Source: Streptomyces olivochromogenes
Lineage (GTDB): Bacteria; Actinomycetota; Actinomycetes; Streptomycetales; Streptomycetaceae
Direction of reading: 5' to 3'
Assembly: GCF_021538895.1 (NCBI RefSeq)
Contig: NZ_JADDRL010000018.1
Location: 1-64,000 of the forward strand
DNA length: 64,000 nucleotides
Notes under the pieces: generated by a model
Databases searched by the model: none
Told to the model about the DNA's origin: nothing
What the model saw: the letters and a program-made list of their open reading frames with translations, nothing else
Shown: one piece after another, positions 43,791 through 53,200 of the stretch
Layout: every line of letters starts with the position of its first letter
How positions within the stretch are numbered: position 1 is the stretch's first letter
Position numbers and translations under genes: made by a program

Positions 43791-43913
43791 GTTCCCAGGG
43801 GCCTCCGAGGGCCCCTCACGGGAACGTCATGGGCCGCGCTGACCAGCCTGAACAGCAAAGCCAGGGAAAGGTCATCACGGTCAAGGAAGACAATAGGGTC
43901 TCTCCTGAAGCGG
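43791..43913 (+). repeat. Decayed end module and att-like string (copy C)
   Basis: GTTCCCAGGGGCCTCCGA...GGGAACGTCATGGG, then after a deletion GCTGACCAGC and CCAGGGAAAGG.CATCAC, in the same order as copies A and B. It ends in CTCTCCTGAAGCGG (43900-43913), 13/14 identical to the att core start. It marks the old right border of the array. Confidence 0.65.
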
Positions 43914-43943
43914 CGCTCCCCGAAGCCATCGCATCATGGATGC

Positions 43944-44168
43944 ATGTGGCTGCGAGGGGAACCGGGCCTGGTGCACCGGGCGTTGCTGTTGAACGAGCTG
44001 CGTTTCGATCCAGACGCCATTTACGAGCTGGACCGCCCTCTGCTGCTCATGCCCGGGGATCAAGTGCACCGCCGAGGTCAACAAGTGATCGTCAAGCGCG
44101 CGGCCGGGAACGTGGAGGTGCCGGCCGGCCGCTGGGAGCCGTGGTGCTGGGAGTGGCGCCTTCTCTGA
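43944..44168 (+). CDS. Small hypothetical protein
   Basis: A 74-residue frame (MWLRGEPGLVHRALLLNELR) with a regular composition and the segment LMPGDQVHRRGQQVIVKRAA; ends WRLL. Could be a small stand-alone protein. No family recognised. Confidence 0.45.
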   Translation: MWLRGEPGLVHRALLLNELRFDPDAIYELDRPLLLMPGDQVHRRGQQVIVKRAAGNVEVPAGRWEPWCWEWRLL

Positions 44169-44308
44169 CGATCGCACCCCTATGGCAGCGGCACCCAGGA
44201 CGCCGCACCACAAGAAAGCGTGACCAGGGGAAACGCCTCGGGCCGGGACCGTCCGGGGCGCTATGGCGGCTCCGGCCGTCCCCATGGCGACGCGTTGTCC
44301 GAGTGTCG

Positions 44309-45304
44309 TCAGCCCGAAGACCCCTGCGGGGCGCCCGGGTTGGGCAGGAGTCGAGCGCTGAGACGGTCCGAGTTCGGCCAGCGCACGTCGTGGGCCCAGC
44401 GGAGCTTCTCGAACACCCAGATGAGGCGGGCCGCCGGGTCGAGTTGGCCCGGCAGCACGCCGTGGCGCGCGGCCGTGGGGTCGGCGTGATGTGAGTTGTG
44501 CCAGCTCTCGCCAAAGGACAGCAGGGCGAGTGGCCAGAAGTTGGTGGCCTTGTCCCGGCTGGCGAAGGGGCGTCTGCCTGCGACGTGGCAGATCGAGTTC
44601 ACCGACCAGGTGACATGGTGCAGCAGCGCCATCCGGATCACGCCGGCCCAGAAGAACCCGGTCAGCGCACCCGTCCAGGTGCCGGTGACGAACCCGCCGA
44701 CCAGCGCCGGGGCCAGGAGCGAGACGGCGGTCAGCGGTCCGAAGAGTTGGCCGATGAGCCGTAGATCGGGATCGGCGGCGATGTCGGGAGCGAACCTGGC
44801 CCGGTTGCTCAGTTCACGCTTCAGCATCCACCCGATGTGCGCGTGGAGAAGTCCCTTGAGCAGCGCGCGCGTGTCGGTGCCGTAGCGCCAGGGCGAGTGC
44901 GGGTCGCCCTCGCGGTCGGCGAAGGCGTGGTGGCGCCGGTGGTTCGCCACCCACTGCACCGGCGAGCCCTCGACCCCCAGCGAACCCGCGACGGCCAGGG
45001 CGATCCGCAGGCCCCGCCGTGCCTTGAACGAGCGGTGCGTGAAGAGACGGTGATAGCCGACCGTGAGGCCGGCCAGGGAAACGAGGTAGGAAACCACTGC
45101 CATGCCGAGGTCCAGCGCGGACAGGCCCCATCCCCACGCGAACGGCACCACGGCGATCAGGGAGATCGGCGGGGCGACGACGAAGATCCACATCGCCACT
45201 CCCGCCGCGGCCGTCTGGGGGGCGTCGAGCAGCGGCTTGGCCCCGGCATCGGCTTGATGTTCGGCGGTGGTGTGTTCGGTACGGTCGACGTCACTCGGGT
45301 TCAT
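44309..45304 (-). CDS. Acyl-CoA/acyl-lipid desaturase (delta-9 type)
   Basis: Membrane di-iron fatty acid desaturase, 331 aa from ATG 45304. The three histidine boxes are HRLFTH (residue about 86), HRRHH (about 123) and HNSHH (about 273), with two hydrophobic hairpins between. It introduces a double bond into saturated acyl chains and adjusts membrane fluidity. The first gene outside the element array. Confidence 0.93.
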   Translation of the reverse strand: MNPSDVDRTEHTTAEHQADAGAKPLLDAPQTAAAGVAMWIFVVAPPISLIAVVPFAWGWGLSALDLGMAVVSYLVSLAGLTVGYHRLFTHRSFKARRGLRIALAVAGSLGVEGSPVQWVANHRRHHAFADREGDPHSPWRYGTDTRALLKGLLHAHIGWMLKRELSNRARFAPDIAADPDLRLIGQLFGPLTAVSLLAPALVGGFVTGTWTGALTGFFWAGVIRMALLHHVTWSVNSICHVAGRRPFASRDKATNFWPLALLSFGESWHNSHHADPTAARHGVLPGQLDPAARLIWVFEKLRWAHDVRWPNSDRLSARLLPNPGAPQGSSG

Positions 45305-45816
45305 CGGTTCCTCACCATCGCTCAGCCTTTTCGGAGCCGGTGCCGGACCGACCTGGATCACGCGCCCGTGCGCTTTCGGGCGCGTTCGGCGGTCCGGGGC
45401 TCACGATCGCACTGGGCGGCATCCGCGCAGGTCGTCGCCGATGTCCAGGGCATGAACGTCGCGGAACCGGAACTCCGTGGGCTTCTGGCAGGCGTCTCGG
45501 CCTCGTCGGGCGTGAAGATCGGGTGCGAGTGGTTGGGGGACAGGAGATCCCCGTGAGATTGATCTTGCTGGGCCACAGAGCGATCTTCAGAAAACGAGGG
45601 TTAGCTGAAGGGAGGGCGCGCAGCCTCCGGCGGACCCGCTCCGCGGTCCGGTGCGTGGTCCGGTGCGTGGCGCGTTACGCGGTCCGGTGCGTGGTCGATT
45701 CCCTACGTCCTCGTAGTCCCGCGGGTGGGCCGCCACCGTTTCGTCGGCCAGATCCTTGCCCCGCCGGGTGAGGCGTCCGGTGCGGTGCTGCGCCGCCGAC
45801 CCGAGAGGAGGTCCCC
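45305..45816. other. Intergenic region with 12-bp tandem repeat
   Basis: No supported gene. At 45645-45692 the 12-bp unit GGTCCGGTGCGT occurs three times, with one diverged unit (GGCGCGTTACGC) in third position. The cupin ribosome site (GAGGAGG) is at the right end. Confidence 0.6.
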
Positions 45817-46302
45817 ATGTCCTACCCAGAACCCCGCTATTTCGGCGACAGGGGCCAGGTCAGCGCACTGTTCCTACCTGCATCCCCGCAGCCCGACACC
45901 GGTTCCAGCAGCTTCGGGATCAGCTACGTGGCCAAGCAGGACAACACCAACGGCGAGTTCGGCCTGTACAAGATCGACATGGGGCCGAAGGCCATGGGCG
46001 CCACGGAACACTTTCACCGTACGATCTCCGAGTCCTTCTACGTCCTGTTCGGCGAGGTACGGCTCTACAACGGCGAACGCTGGGTCACAGGCGGCGCGGG
46101 AGACTTCCTCTACGTACCGGCCGGCGGACTCCACGCCTTCCAGAACGACAGTGACGACCCGGTGTCCCTGCTGCTGCTCTTCACACCGGGAGCTCCCAGG
46201 GAGGAGTACTTCGAGAAGCTGGCGGAGTACTCACAGCGCAGCCGCGAGGAGTTGAAAGCCTTCCGGGTCAGGCACGACCAGTACAACACCGACACCCCCT
46301 AG
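45817..46302 (+). CDS. Cupin-domain protein
   Basis: Single-domain cupin of 161 aa after a strong GAGGAGG ribosome site. Cupin motif 1 is EHFHRTISESFYVLFGEV (residues about 66-83; metal ligands His, His, Glu) and motif 2 is VPAGGLHAFQN (about 103-113). Soluble, probably metal-binding, function unknown; could be an isomerase, dioxygenase or sugar-binding protein. Confidence 0.85.
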   Translation: MSYPEPRYFGDRGQVSALFLPASPQPDTGSSSFGISYVAKQDNTNGEFGLYKIDMGPKAMGATEHFHRTISESFYVLFGEVRLYNGERWVTGGAGDFLYVPAGGLHAFQNDSDDPVSLLLLFTPGAPREEYFEKLAEYSQRSREELKAFRVRHDQYNTDTP

Positions 46303-46308
46303 GCTCCC

Positions 46309-47370
46309 CTAGGCCTCCGCCCGCCTGCGCCGTCGCCCCAAGCGGGGCCGCAGGCTCACCAGGACGGCGGCGATCGCCGCCCACAGTGCGAGGGTGGCCA
46401 ATGGCTGTACCGCCTGCGCGCCGTGGAAGTAGCTCAGGTCGGTCACGGCGCGGACGGCCGCGCCCGGAGGCAGCAGGGCGGAGACGGCGCGGGCGGCGGA
46501 GGGCAGGAGGTCCGGGCCGATGGCTGCTCCGCTGGTGGAGTTGCCGACCGTGAGCAGCAAGAGGGTGGCGACGGGTACGCCGACCGGGCCGAGGTAGGTG
46601 CCCAGCAGCTTGGTCGTGAACGCGGCCGCCGCGGCGAGCAGGGACAGGGCGAAGGCCAGCGGCATCACCGGCGCGGGCACCGCCCCGAGGACGGGTCCGG
46701 CGATGACGGTGGCGATGATGCCGATGGCCACGGAGACGCCGGACAGCAGCCAGAACCGGTGGCGCAGGTGCAGATGGTTCGCGAGGCCCAGGGCGTTCTG
46801 GGCGAGGACGAAGCCGGCCAGTGTGACGCCGAACGCCACGTAGAACCCGGCCAGTCCACGGGCGTCGAAACGCGCGAGCGGGACGACGTCCACCGTGGTC
46901 AGGCGCTGGTCCGACCCGTGGGCATAGGCACCGATCAGGCTCTTCACGGCCGTCGTCGTCGACTGCCCGTTGGCCCCGCCGACCTGCAGGCGCAACCGGT
47001 CGGAGCCCGCCCCGCGGCTGAGTGCAGCCACGACGTCGCGGCGCTCCACCTCGGCGCGCCCGGTGGCGGCGTCGGCGACACGGTGGACATCGACGGTGTC
47101 GCCGAGGACCTGGCGTATCTCGCCCGAAAGCTTTTGCCCGGCGACAGCCACCGGCACCCGGTGCGGCTGGGGGTTGCGCTGCAGACCGACGTAGCAGCCG
47201 ACGAAGGCCGCCACGACGACCAGGGCGATCACGGCCGGCTGGAGCCAGAGCCGGACCGGTGGCGCGGTGGCGGCGGAGGTGGCGGTTGTACCTGCGCTTG
47301 CGGGGATGGCAGCGGTGGTGGCAGCGGTGGTCAGGTCGGCTTCGGCGGCCGGGCCGAGGCGAGTGGCCAT
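46309..47370 (-). CDS. ABC-2/YhgE-like membrane protein
   Basis: 353 aa. One N-terminal helix (AVIALVVVAAFVGCYVGL, near residue 48) is followed by an extracytoplasmic domain of about 120 residues, then five or six helices (about 175-340) and an Arg-rich tail. This layout resembles the YhgE/Pip or ABC-2 permease-like exporters associated with TetR genes. No ATPase gene is nearby. Divergent from tetR across a 124-bp gap with two inverted repeats. Confidence 0.75.
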   Translation of the reverse strand: MATRLGPAAEADLTTAATTAAIPASAGTTATSAATAPPVRLWLQPAVIALVVVAAFVGCYVGLQRNPQPHRVPVAVAGQKLSGEIRQVLGDTVDVHRVADAATGRAEVERRDVVAALSRGAGSDRLRLQVGGANGQSTTTAVKSLIGAYAHGSDQRLTTVDVVPLARFDARGLAGFYVAFGVTLAGFVLAQNALGLANHLHLRHRFWLLSGVSVAIGIIATVIAGPVLGAVPAPVMPLAFALSLLAAAAAFTTKLLGTYLGPVGVPVATLLLLTVGNSTSGAAIGPDLLPSAARAVSALLPPGAAVRAVTDLSYFHGAQAVQPLATLALWAAIAAVLVSLRPRLGRRRRRAEA

Positions 47371-47424
47371 GAAGTGTCTCCCGTGGGGGCGCGCCCTTGG
47401 AGAAGGGGAGAAGGGCGCCCTAAA

Positions 47425-47477
47425 TAGATGATGTAGGTAATCTAAATAGCACCGTACGATAGATGTCGTCCGACATC
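47425..47477. promoter_or_regulatory. Two inverted repeats between divergent genes
   Basis: TAGAT-N10-ATCTA at 47425-47444 and GATGTCG-TC-CGACATC at 47462-47477 (a perfect 7-bp arm palindrome) in an AT-rich gap. The second is 18 bp before the TetR start and the best operator candidate. Confidence 0.55.
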
Positions 47478-47494
47478 CAAAAGGGAGGTGCCCA

Positions 47495-48076
47495 ATGGGT
47501 CGCGTCTCACAGACGCAGGCACAGGCGAACCGCCGGCGGGTCGTGGAGCGGGCCTCGCAGCTGTTCCGCGAGCAGGGCACGGGCGTGAGCGTCGCGGATC
47601 TGATGAAGGCGGCCGGCCTGACGCACGGCGGCTTCTACAAGCAGTTCGCCTCCAAGGAGGCGCTGATCGACGAGGCGGTCACCCACGCGTTCGGCGAACT
47701 GGCCGAGTTCCACGCCACCACACTCGAAGAACACCAGGGGCACAGTGCCGAGGCCCAGCAGTCCCTGATCGACGGGTACTTGTCCGTCCGGCACCGGGAC
47801 GACCCCGCCTCGGGCTGCCCCGTCGCCGCGCTCGCCACCGACATGGCCCGGGACAGTGGCGACCACGGGGCGCACCGCACCTACGCCGAAGGGGTACGGG
47901 ACTTCACCCGGTGGCTCGCCACCGACGACGAGGACGGCATCGCCCGGCTGTGCACCATGCTCGGCGCCCTCCTCCTGGCCCGCGCCACCAAGGACTCCCC
48001 CCTGTCCGAGCAGGTCCTCTCCGCCGCCCGCTCCGCACTGTCCGCCGCCCCGCAACAGGTGTCCGACATCCCCTAG
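47495..48076 (+). CDS. TetR-family transcriptional regulator
   Basis: 193 aa with SD GGGAGG. The HTH is SVADLMKAAGLTHGGFYKQFASKEALID (in two parts, residues about 31-58), of the AcrR/TetR_C_13-like type with HGGFYKHF. The C-domain carries CPVAALATDMAR. Likely represses itself and the divergent membrane protein gene. Confidence 0.9.
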   Translation: MGRVSQTQAQANRRRVVERASQLFREQGTGVSVADLMKAAGLTHGGFYKQFASKEALIDEAVTHAFGELAEFHATTLEEHQGHSAEAQQSLIDGYLSVRHRDDPASGCPVAALATDMARDSGDHGAHRTYAEGVRDFTRWLATDDEDGIARLCTMLGALLLARATKDSPLSEQVLSAARSALSAAPQQVSDIP

Positions 48077-48221
48077 AGAAGGGCCGGCTAGGGAGGGTCC
48101 GGGGGCGCCGCCGGCCCCGTGCGTCCCGGTGGCGCGGGCAGCGCCCTCCCGCCCGTTGGGTCCCGGCCGGACTGGGTCTATCGTCGGAATCATGGGGCCA
48201 GGAAGAGGAGGACGGCCGGTG

Positions 48222-48473
48222 ATGCCGCAGGACGAGGCCGTGATCGGCTGCACGGGGAAGGTACTCATCGGAACGCGCGGTTCCACGGGCCCCGGTGAAG
48301 TCCTGGTGCGCGTCAGAGGCGGTTCCGAGACCTTCCTCGCCTGGTCGGACGCCCCCCTGCCCGTCGGCACGACGGTGCTCGTGATCGAATCACGTGGATG
48401 CCGCGAGGTCGGCGTCATCGAGTGGGTGGATCCATTGGACGCGCTGGGCGGAGACCCCGCCGGCGCCGACTGA
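48222..48473 (+). CDS. NfeD-like OB-fold protein
   Basis: 83 aa from ATG 48222 (GAGGAGG 11 nt upstream). It is a single small beta-barrel (GKVLIGTRGSTGPGEVLVRV) ending in a conserved GCREVGVIEWVDPLD-like tail. NfeD proteins pair with flotillins, and the flotillin gene starts 11 nt downstream. It lacks the usual membrane helices, so it is the short soluble form. Confidence 0.75.
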   Translation: MPQDEAVIGCTGKVLIGTRGSTGPGEVLVRVRGGSETFLAWSDAPLPVGTTVLVIESRGCREVGVIEWVDPLDALGGDPAGAD

Positions 48474-48484
48474 GGAGTACAGGC

Positions 48485-49672
48485 ATGTTCGGATACCGCG
48501 TCCCCGCTCCCGACGAGGCGATGTTGATCTCGGGGGGCAGGCGGGGACTGGGGGGCGCGCCATTCCGAGTGGTCACGGGGCACGGGAAGTTCGTGCTGCC
48601 GGTGTTCCGCAAGGTCCGGTTCCTCACCCTCTCCATGTGTGAGTCCGAGGTCACCGAGACCTGTGTGACCAGGCAGGGCATCGCGTTGCATGTCCGTGCG
48701 GTCATCGCCTTCAAGGTCGGCAACGACCACGAGAGCATCATCAACGCGGGCCAGCGGTTCCTCTCCGACCAGGAGCAGATGTCGGTGCTCACCGGCCGGA
48801 TCTTCGCCGGTCACCTGCGGGCCATCATCGGCTCGATGACGGTCGAGGAGATCGTCACCGAGCGGCAGAAGCTCGCCGCGGAGGTCCTGGACACCTCCAA
48901 GACCGAGATGGCGAAGATCGGTCTGATCGTCGACTCGCTGCAGATCCAGTCGATCGACGACGGCGACACCGGTTACATCGACGCGATGTCCGCGCCGCAC
49001 AAGGCGGCCATCCAGCGGCAGGCGCAGATCGCCCAGGCGCAGGCCACCCAGGCCTCGGTCGAGGCGGAGCAGGTGGCGGCCCGCAACCAGGCCGAGTACG
49101 CCCGGCAGACCGCCATCGTCAAGGCCGAGTACTCGGCCGAGGTGGACCGCGCCCAGGCGCAGGCCGCGCAGGCCGGACCGCTGGCGCTGGCGCACGCCCA
49201 GCAGGAGGTGCTCGCCGCCCAGACGGAGCTGGCCCAGCGCCAGGCCAAGCTGCGCCAGCAGCAGCTGGTGGCCGAGGTCGTGAAGCCCGCCGAGGCCGAG
49301 GCCGAGCGGGTCAGGATCCTCGCGGCCGCCGAGGCGCAGCGGATGAAGATCCAGGCGGAGGCGGCCGCCTCGTACGACCGGGTCGCGCTCGACCGGATGC
49401 TGATCGACCAGCTCCCGCAGATCGTCAAGGAGGCCGCGGGCGGCCTCGCGGGCGCCAACGTCAACGTCCTCAACGGTGCGGACGGCCTCGGCGAGATCGC
49501 CGCCGGTCTGGTGTCCCAGGGCCTGACGATCCTCGACTCGGTCCGGCAGAACCTGAACGGCGGCCAGGACACCGACGGCCACCGCCCCGAGGAGAGCGAG
49601 GGCAACGGCCTGCTCCAGCTGCCCACCAGCAAGGGCCGGAAGTCGAACGACGGTCCGGTGGACATCGACTAG
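48485..49672 (+). CDS. Flotillin-family (SPFH/Band 7) protein
   Basis: 395 aa. The SPFH domain occupies about residues 20-190 (FRVVTGHGKFVLPVFRKV, TRQGIALHVRAVIAFKVG). A long Ala/Gln/Glu-rich flotillin coiled coil with EA repeats (residues about 200-330) and a short C-terminal tail follow. There is no obvious N-terminal transmembrane helix. Flotillins scaffold ordered membrane domains; it works with the adjacent NfeD-like protein. Confidence 0.92.
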   Translation: MFGYRVPAPDEAMLISGGRRGLGGAPFRVVTGHGKFVLPVFRKVRFLTLSMCESEVTETCVTRQGIALHVRAVIAFKVGNDHESIINAGQRFLSDQEQMSVLTGRIFAGHLRAIIGSMTVEEIVTERQKLAAEVLDTSKTEMAKIGLIVDSLQIQSIDDGDTGYIDAMSAPHKAAIQRQAQIAQAQATQASVEAEQVAARNQAEYARQTAIVKAEYSAEVDRAQAQAAQAGPLALAHAQQEVLAAQTELAQRQAKLRQQQLVAEVVKPAEAEAERVRILAAAEAQRMKIQAEAAASYDRVALDRMLIDQLPQIVKEAAGGLAGANVNVLNGADGLGEIAAGLVSQGLTILDSVRQNLNGGQDTDGHRPEESEGNGLLQLPTSKGRKSNDGPVDID

Positions 49673-49735
49673 GGGCGGCGACCAGGTGTACTCACCTGCT
49701 CAGCACCACGCCTGACCAGGCACGGAGCATCAGAA

Positions 49736-49771
49736 GGGGCCCCTCGGAGTTGATCTCCGAGGGGCCCTTTT
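49736..49771. terminator. Terminator of the nfeD-flotillin operon
   Basis: GGGCCCCTCGGAG, 5-nt loop, CTCCGAGGGGCCC, then TTTT: 13 perfect pairs plus T-run. Confidence 0.9.
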
Positions 49772-49820
49772 CCGGGCGGTCGAACGGACGCCCGGCGCGT
49801 CCTGACAGGTCGGACGCCGT

Positions 49821-50204
49821 CTACGCGCCGGCCGCGTAGACGGCGCCTATCACGATCAGCATGATCGTCATCGACGTGGTGATCCAGGCCATCGCCCCCT
49901 TGCTGGCCTTCGTCGTCGGGTCCTCGACCCACCGGTAGTAGTCCCGGGTGATCGTGCCGCGCACGGGAGCCAGCATCAGCGGGAACATGACCAAGACCGC
50001 CGCGTAGAGATACAAGGTCTCGGGCAGCGTGTTGTGCTCGGCCAGGCCCCGCACGCCCAGACCGACGATGCCGATGACCGGCATCCAGAACTGCTTCTTC
50101 CGGTATTTCGGAATCTGGATGATCCACTGCATCGCGGCGAGGTTGACGATCGTCGCCCCCACCGCGATGAGGATCCAGGCGCTGGTGGACAGCGACAAGA
50201 ACAT
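49821..50204 (-). CDS. Small four-helix membrane protein (possible immunity protein)
   Basis: 127 aa with about three to four hydrophobic helices (AWILIAVGATIVNLAAMQWI, VIGIVGLGVRG, LYLYAAVLVMFPLMLA, SMTIMLIVIGAVYAAGA). It starts 8 bp after the stop of the giant ALF-repeat gene on the same strand, so it is almost certainly co-transcribed. The size and topology would suit an immunity protein against a pore-forming effector, but no family is recognised. Confidence 0.7.
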   Translation of the reverse strand: MFLSLSTSAWILIAVGATIVNLAAMQWIIQIPKYRKKQFWMPVIGIVGLGVRGLAEHNTLPETLYLYAAVLVMFPLMLAPVRGTITRDYYRWVEDPTTKASKGAMAWITTSMTIMLIVIGAVYAAGA

Positions 50205-50212
50205 GAGCGGTC

Positions 50213-53200
50213 CTAGAAGAGTGAGTCCCAGCCGTCGGAGATGGCGTCTCCGAGGTCCGACGCGGCGTCACCGGCCGCGCCCCACGCCGTGGTTGCGTAG
50301 GTGACGGCCGGGCCCACCATCTCATGGCCGATCCGGCTGGCGGTCACCACACCGCTCTTCAGGCCCTGCGCACCCCACTCGATGGCGTGGGACATGCCCG
50401 GGACCTTGATCTTGCCGAGGGCGAAGCCGCCGGTGAGGGCGCCGACCGCGAGACCCGCGACGGAGCTGTAGAAGGCGTCGGCCCCGTCGGTGAAACCGGT
50501 GATGACGGTCGCGCCGATGCCGGTGACCCAGGAGATGGTGCCCGCGACACCGGCGATCGCCTCACCGGCGGGCGGCGGGATGAGCAGGCTGAACGCGGCG
50601 ACGGTGCCGGAGACGGCACTGATGGCGTTCAGTGCCTGCGCGACGTTGTGCCAGTCCTTCTTGCTGCCCCAGCCCTCCGGGCTGTCGACCTTGTCGTTGT
50701 CGCTGCTGTCGGCGGGGTCGACGCCGTTCTGCTTGTTCTGCTTCGCTGCCTCCGCCGCCTTGCGCGCGGCCTCGGCGAGCTCCTGCTGACGCTTCGCCAC
50801 CGCCGTCGCGCGGGCCTCGGTGGCGGCCTTGGCGGCGGCCGCGGCGTCCTTGCCGGCCGCGTCGGCGGAGGCGCGCGCCGCGTTCGCCGACGCCTGCGCC
50901 TGGCCGGCGGACGCGACGGCGGCAGCGGCGGAGGCCACGGCCTGGTTCGCCGAGTAGTTCGCCTGCCGTGCCGCGGTGCGCGCGGACGCGGCGGCGGTCT
51001 TCGCCTTGTCCGCGGACGCCTGCGCGTCCTTCGCGGACTGCTCGGCGTCGGCCGCGTTGGCGTCGGCCTGCTTGGCGTAGACGTCGGCCTGCTTGGAGGA
51101 CGCCTTCGCCTTGTCGGCCCACTTCGCCGCCTCCGTCGAGGCCTTGCGCGCGTCGGCCGCGGCCTTCGACGCCTCGTAGGCGTCCTTCTGCGCGTCCTGG
51201 GCGATCTTCGCGGCGCGTGCGATGGACGCCCGGATGGCCGCGACGTGCGTGGCGGCGTCGTAGTCGAGCTGCGCCGTGCGGTGGCACACGGTGGTGACGA
51301 AGTCGCGGCGCATCCACGTCGGGCCCTCCAGGGCCACCTGGGCGGCGGCCTTGGTGTAGGGGCCGGCCGTGTTGAGGATGGTGAAGACGGCGACTTCGTC
51401 GTCCTGCTTGATGTTGTCGGCGTACGTGGTGAAGAAGCCGTGCAGGGCCTGGGGCGAGCCGTCGTTCAGCGCGGCCTGCGCCGACGCCGAGACCGCCTTG
51501 CCGGGGTTGCCGTTGAGGATCTTCAGGAGGGCGACGCGGTTGTCCTCCGCGGCGGCCGCCTTGATCCCGGTGGTCAGGAAGGTGCCCACGGCGCCCGCGT
51601 CGGTGGCGGCCAGTGCCTCCTGGGCGGCGTTCGCGACGAGCTCCGTGGACACCTTCGCCACGGCCAGGACCGTTTCCCGGTCGTCCTGGTTCTGTGCGAT
51701 CTGCCGGTCGGCGGCGACCCAGGCCAGGACGTCCTCGTCGGCTCCGGCCAGGGCGTGGTCGGCGGCGTCCCGGCTCCAGGTGCCGATCGTGGTGGAGATC
51801 AGGTTCATCGCGGCCTGGCGGCCGACCGAGACGGCCTGCGCGAGGTCCCCGGCGGCGTAAGCCTTCTCGGCCTTGGCGATGAGGTCCTTGGTCGCGGTGT
51901 CCAGGGCGTCGGACTGGGTGGTGGCCCGGCGGGCCTTCTCCCGGTCCTCCGCCTCCGCGCGGGCCATCTCACGCGCCTCGACGAGGGACTGCTCGGTGTC
52001 CTCGGCCAGCTTCTGCGCCTCGGAGTCGCGGGCGGCCTTCTCGACGGCCTCGGCGTCCTGGACGGCCTTCACCGCGGCCTCGGCGGCCGTGACCGACTCG
52101 CTCGCCCACTTGGTGGCCGTGGCGGCGAACTCGGCCGCCTTGACGGCGCCGTCCGCCGCGGCCTTGGCCGCCTTCGCCGCGTTCTCGGCGTGGGTGGCGG
52201 CGGAGTTGGCCGCGTCGCGGGCGGCACGGGCCGCCGTCGCGGCGGTGTTGGCCAGTGACTGGGCGGTGTTCGCGGCGCTGGTGGCGCGGGCCGCCTGCGC
52301 GTCGGCCTCGGCGGCGGCGGCCTTGGCCGCGGCCGCCTCGGACTGGGCGGCACCCGAGGCCGCGGCGGCGGTGGCGGCGGCCTGGGCCGCGGCGGCGGAG
52401 TCGCGGGCGGCGCCGGCGGCGGCCGAACCGGCCGCGGCCGCCTGGTTGGAGGCGGTCGCCGCCGCGTCGGCGGCCTTGGCGGCCGTACGGGCCTGGGCCG
52501 CCGCCTTGTTCGCCCCTTCGGCGGCCAGGCGGGCAGTCTTGGCCTTGGAGGCGTCCTTCGCCGCGTCGAGGGCGGCGGAGTAGGCGGCGGACGCGGCCCG
52601 TCCGGCGGTCGCCGCGGCCTGGGCCGCCGCGCTGGCGGCGTACGAAGCGCGGCGGGCGGCGGAGTGCGCGGCCGCGGACGCCTGGATGGCGGTGCGGGAC
52701 GCGGCGGCGGCGCCCTGCGCGGCGGCCGCGGCCTTGCGGGCCGCCTTGCCGGACTTGGCGACGTCGTCGCGGGCCGCGTCGGCCTCCGCGGCGGCCTTCA
52801 GGGCCGCTTCCTTCGCCTTGGCGGCGGCCTCCTTCGCCTTGCCGGAGGCGGCGACGGCCCGGTCGGAGGTGAGCTGGGCCCGCTTGCCCTCGCGTTCCAC
52901 GATCGCCACCAGCTGCTCGATGGTGGCGGTCTCCCGGTCCCGGGCGCGCGCGATGTACTGACCGGTGTTCAGGAACCAGTGGATCGCGGAGGGGCTGCCG
53001 TCGTCCAGGGCGCGCTGGGCGTACTTCTTCACCTCCGGGGAGGCGGTGGCGAGGATGGTGAAGACCTCGGCCCGCTCGTCCTCGCGCCGGGCGGTGATCT
53101 GGCTGTTCAGCAGGAAGTCGGTCAGGGCGTCGTCGGTGCCGGAGTCGAGGGCCTTCTGCGCCTCGCGCTTCACCCCGGTCCCGCCGCTGTTCATGATGGT

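Larger units (their letters stand above)
37795..43913. mobile_element. Element 4: eroded att-flanked island
   Basis: From att copy 4 to a decayed end module and att-like string at 43791-43913. The right end belongs to the TGGGAAC type, while the left end has TGCCA-type repeats, so two different ends have been joined. Contents: hypotheticals, IS5 fragment, a large membrane protein, and a degraded GNAT-like region. No integrase. Confidence 0.5.

Noticed and set aside
47507..49582. 691-codon minus-strand frame opposite TetR and flotillin
   Set aside because: Overlaps three well supported + strand genes and has no recognisable domain.
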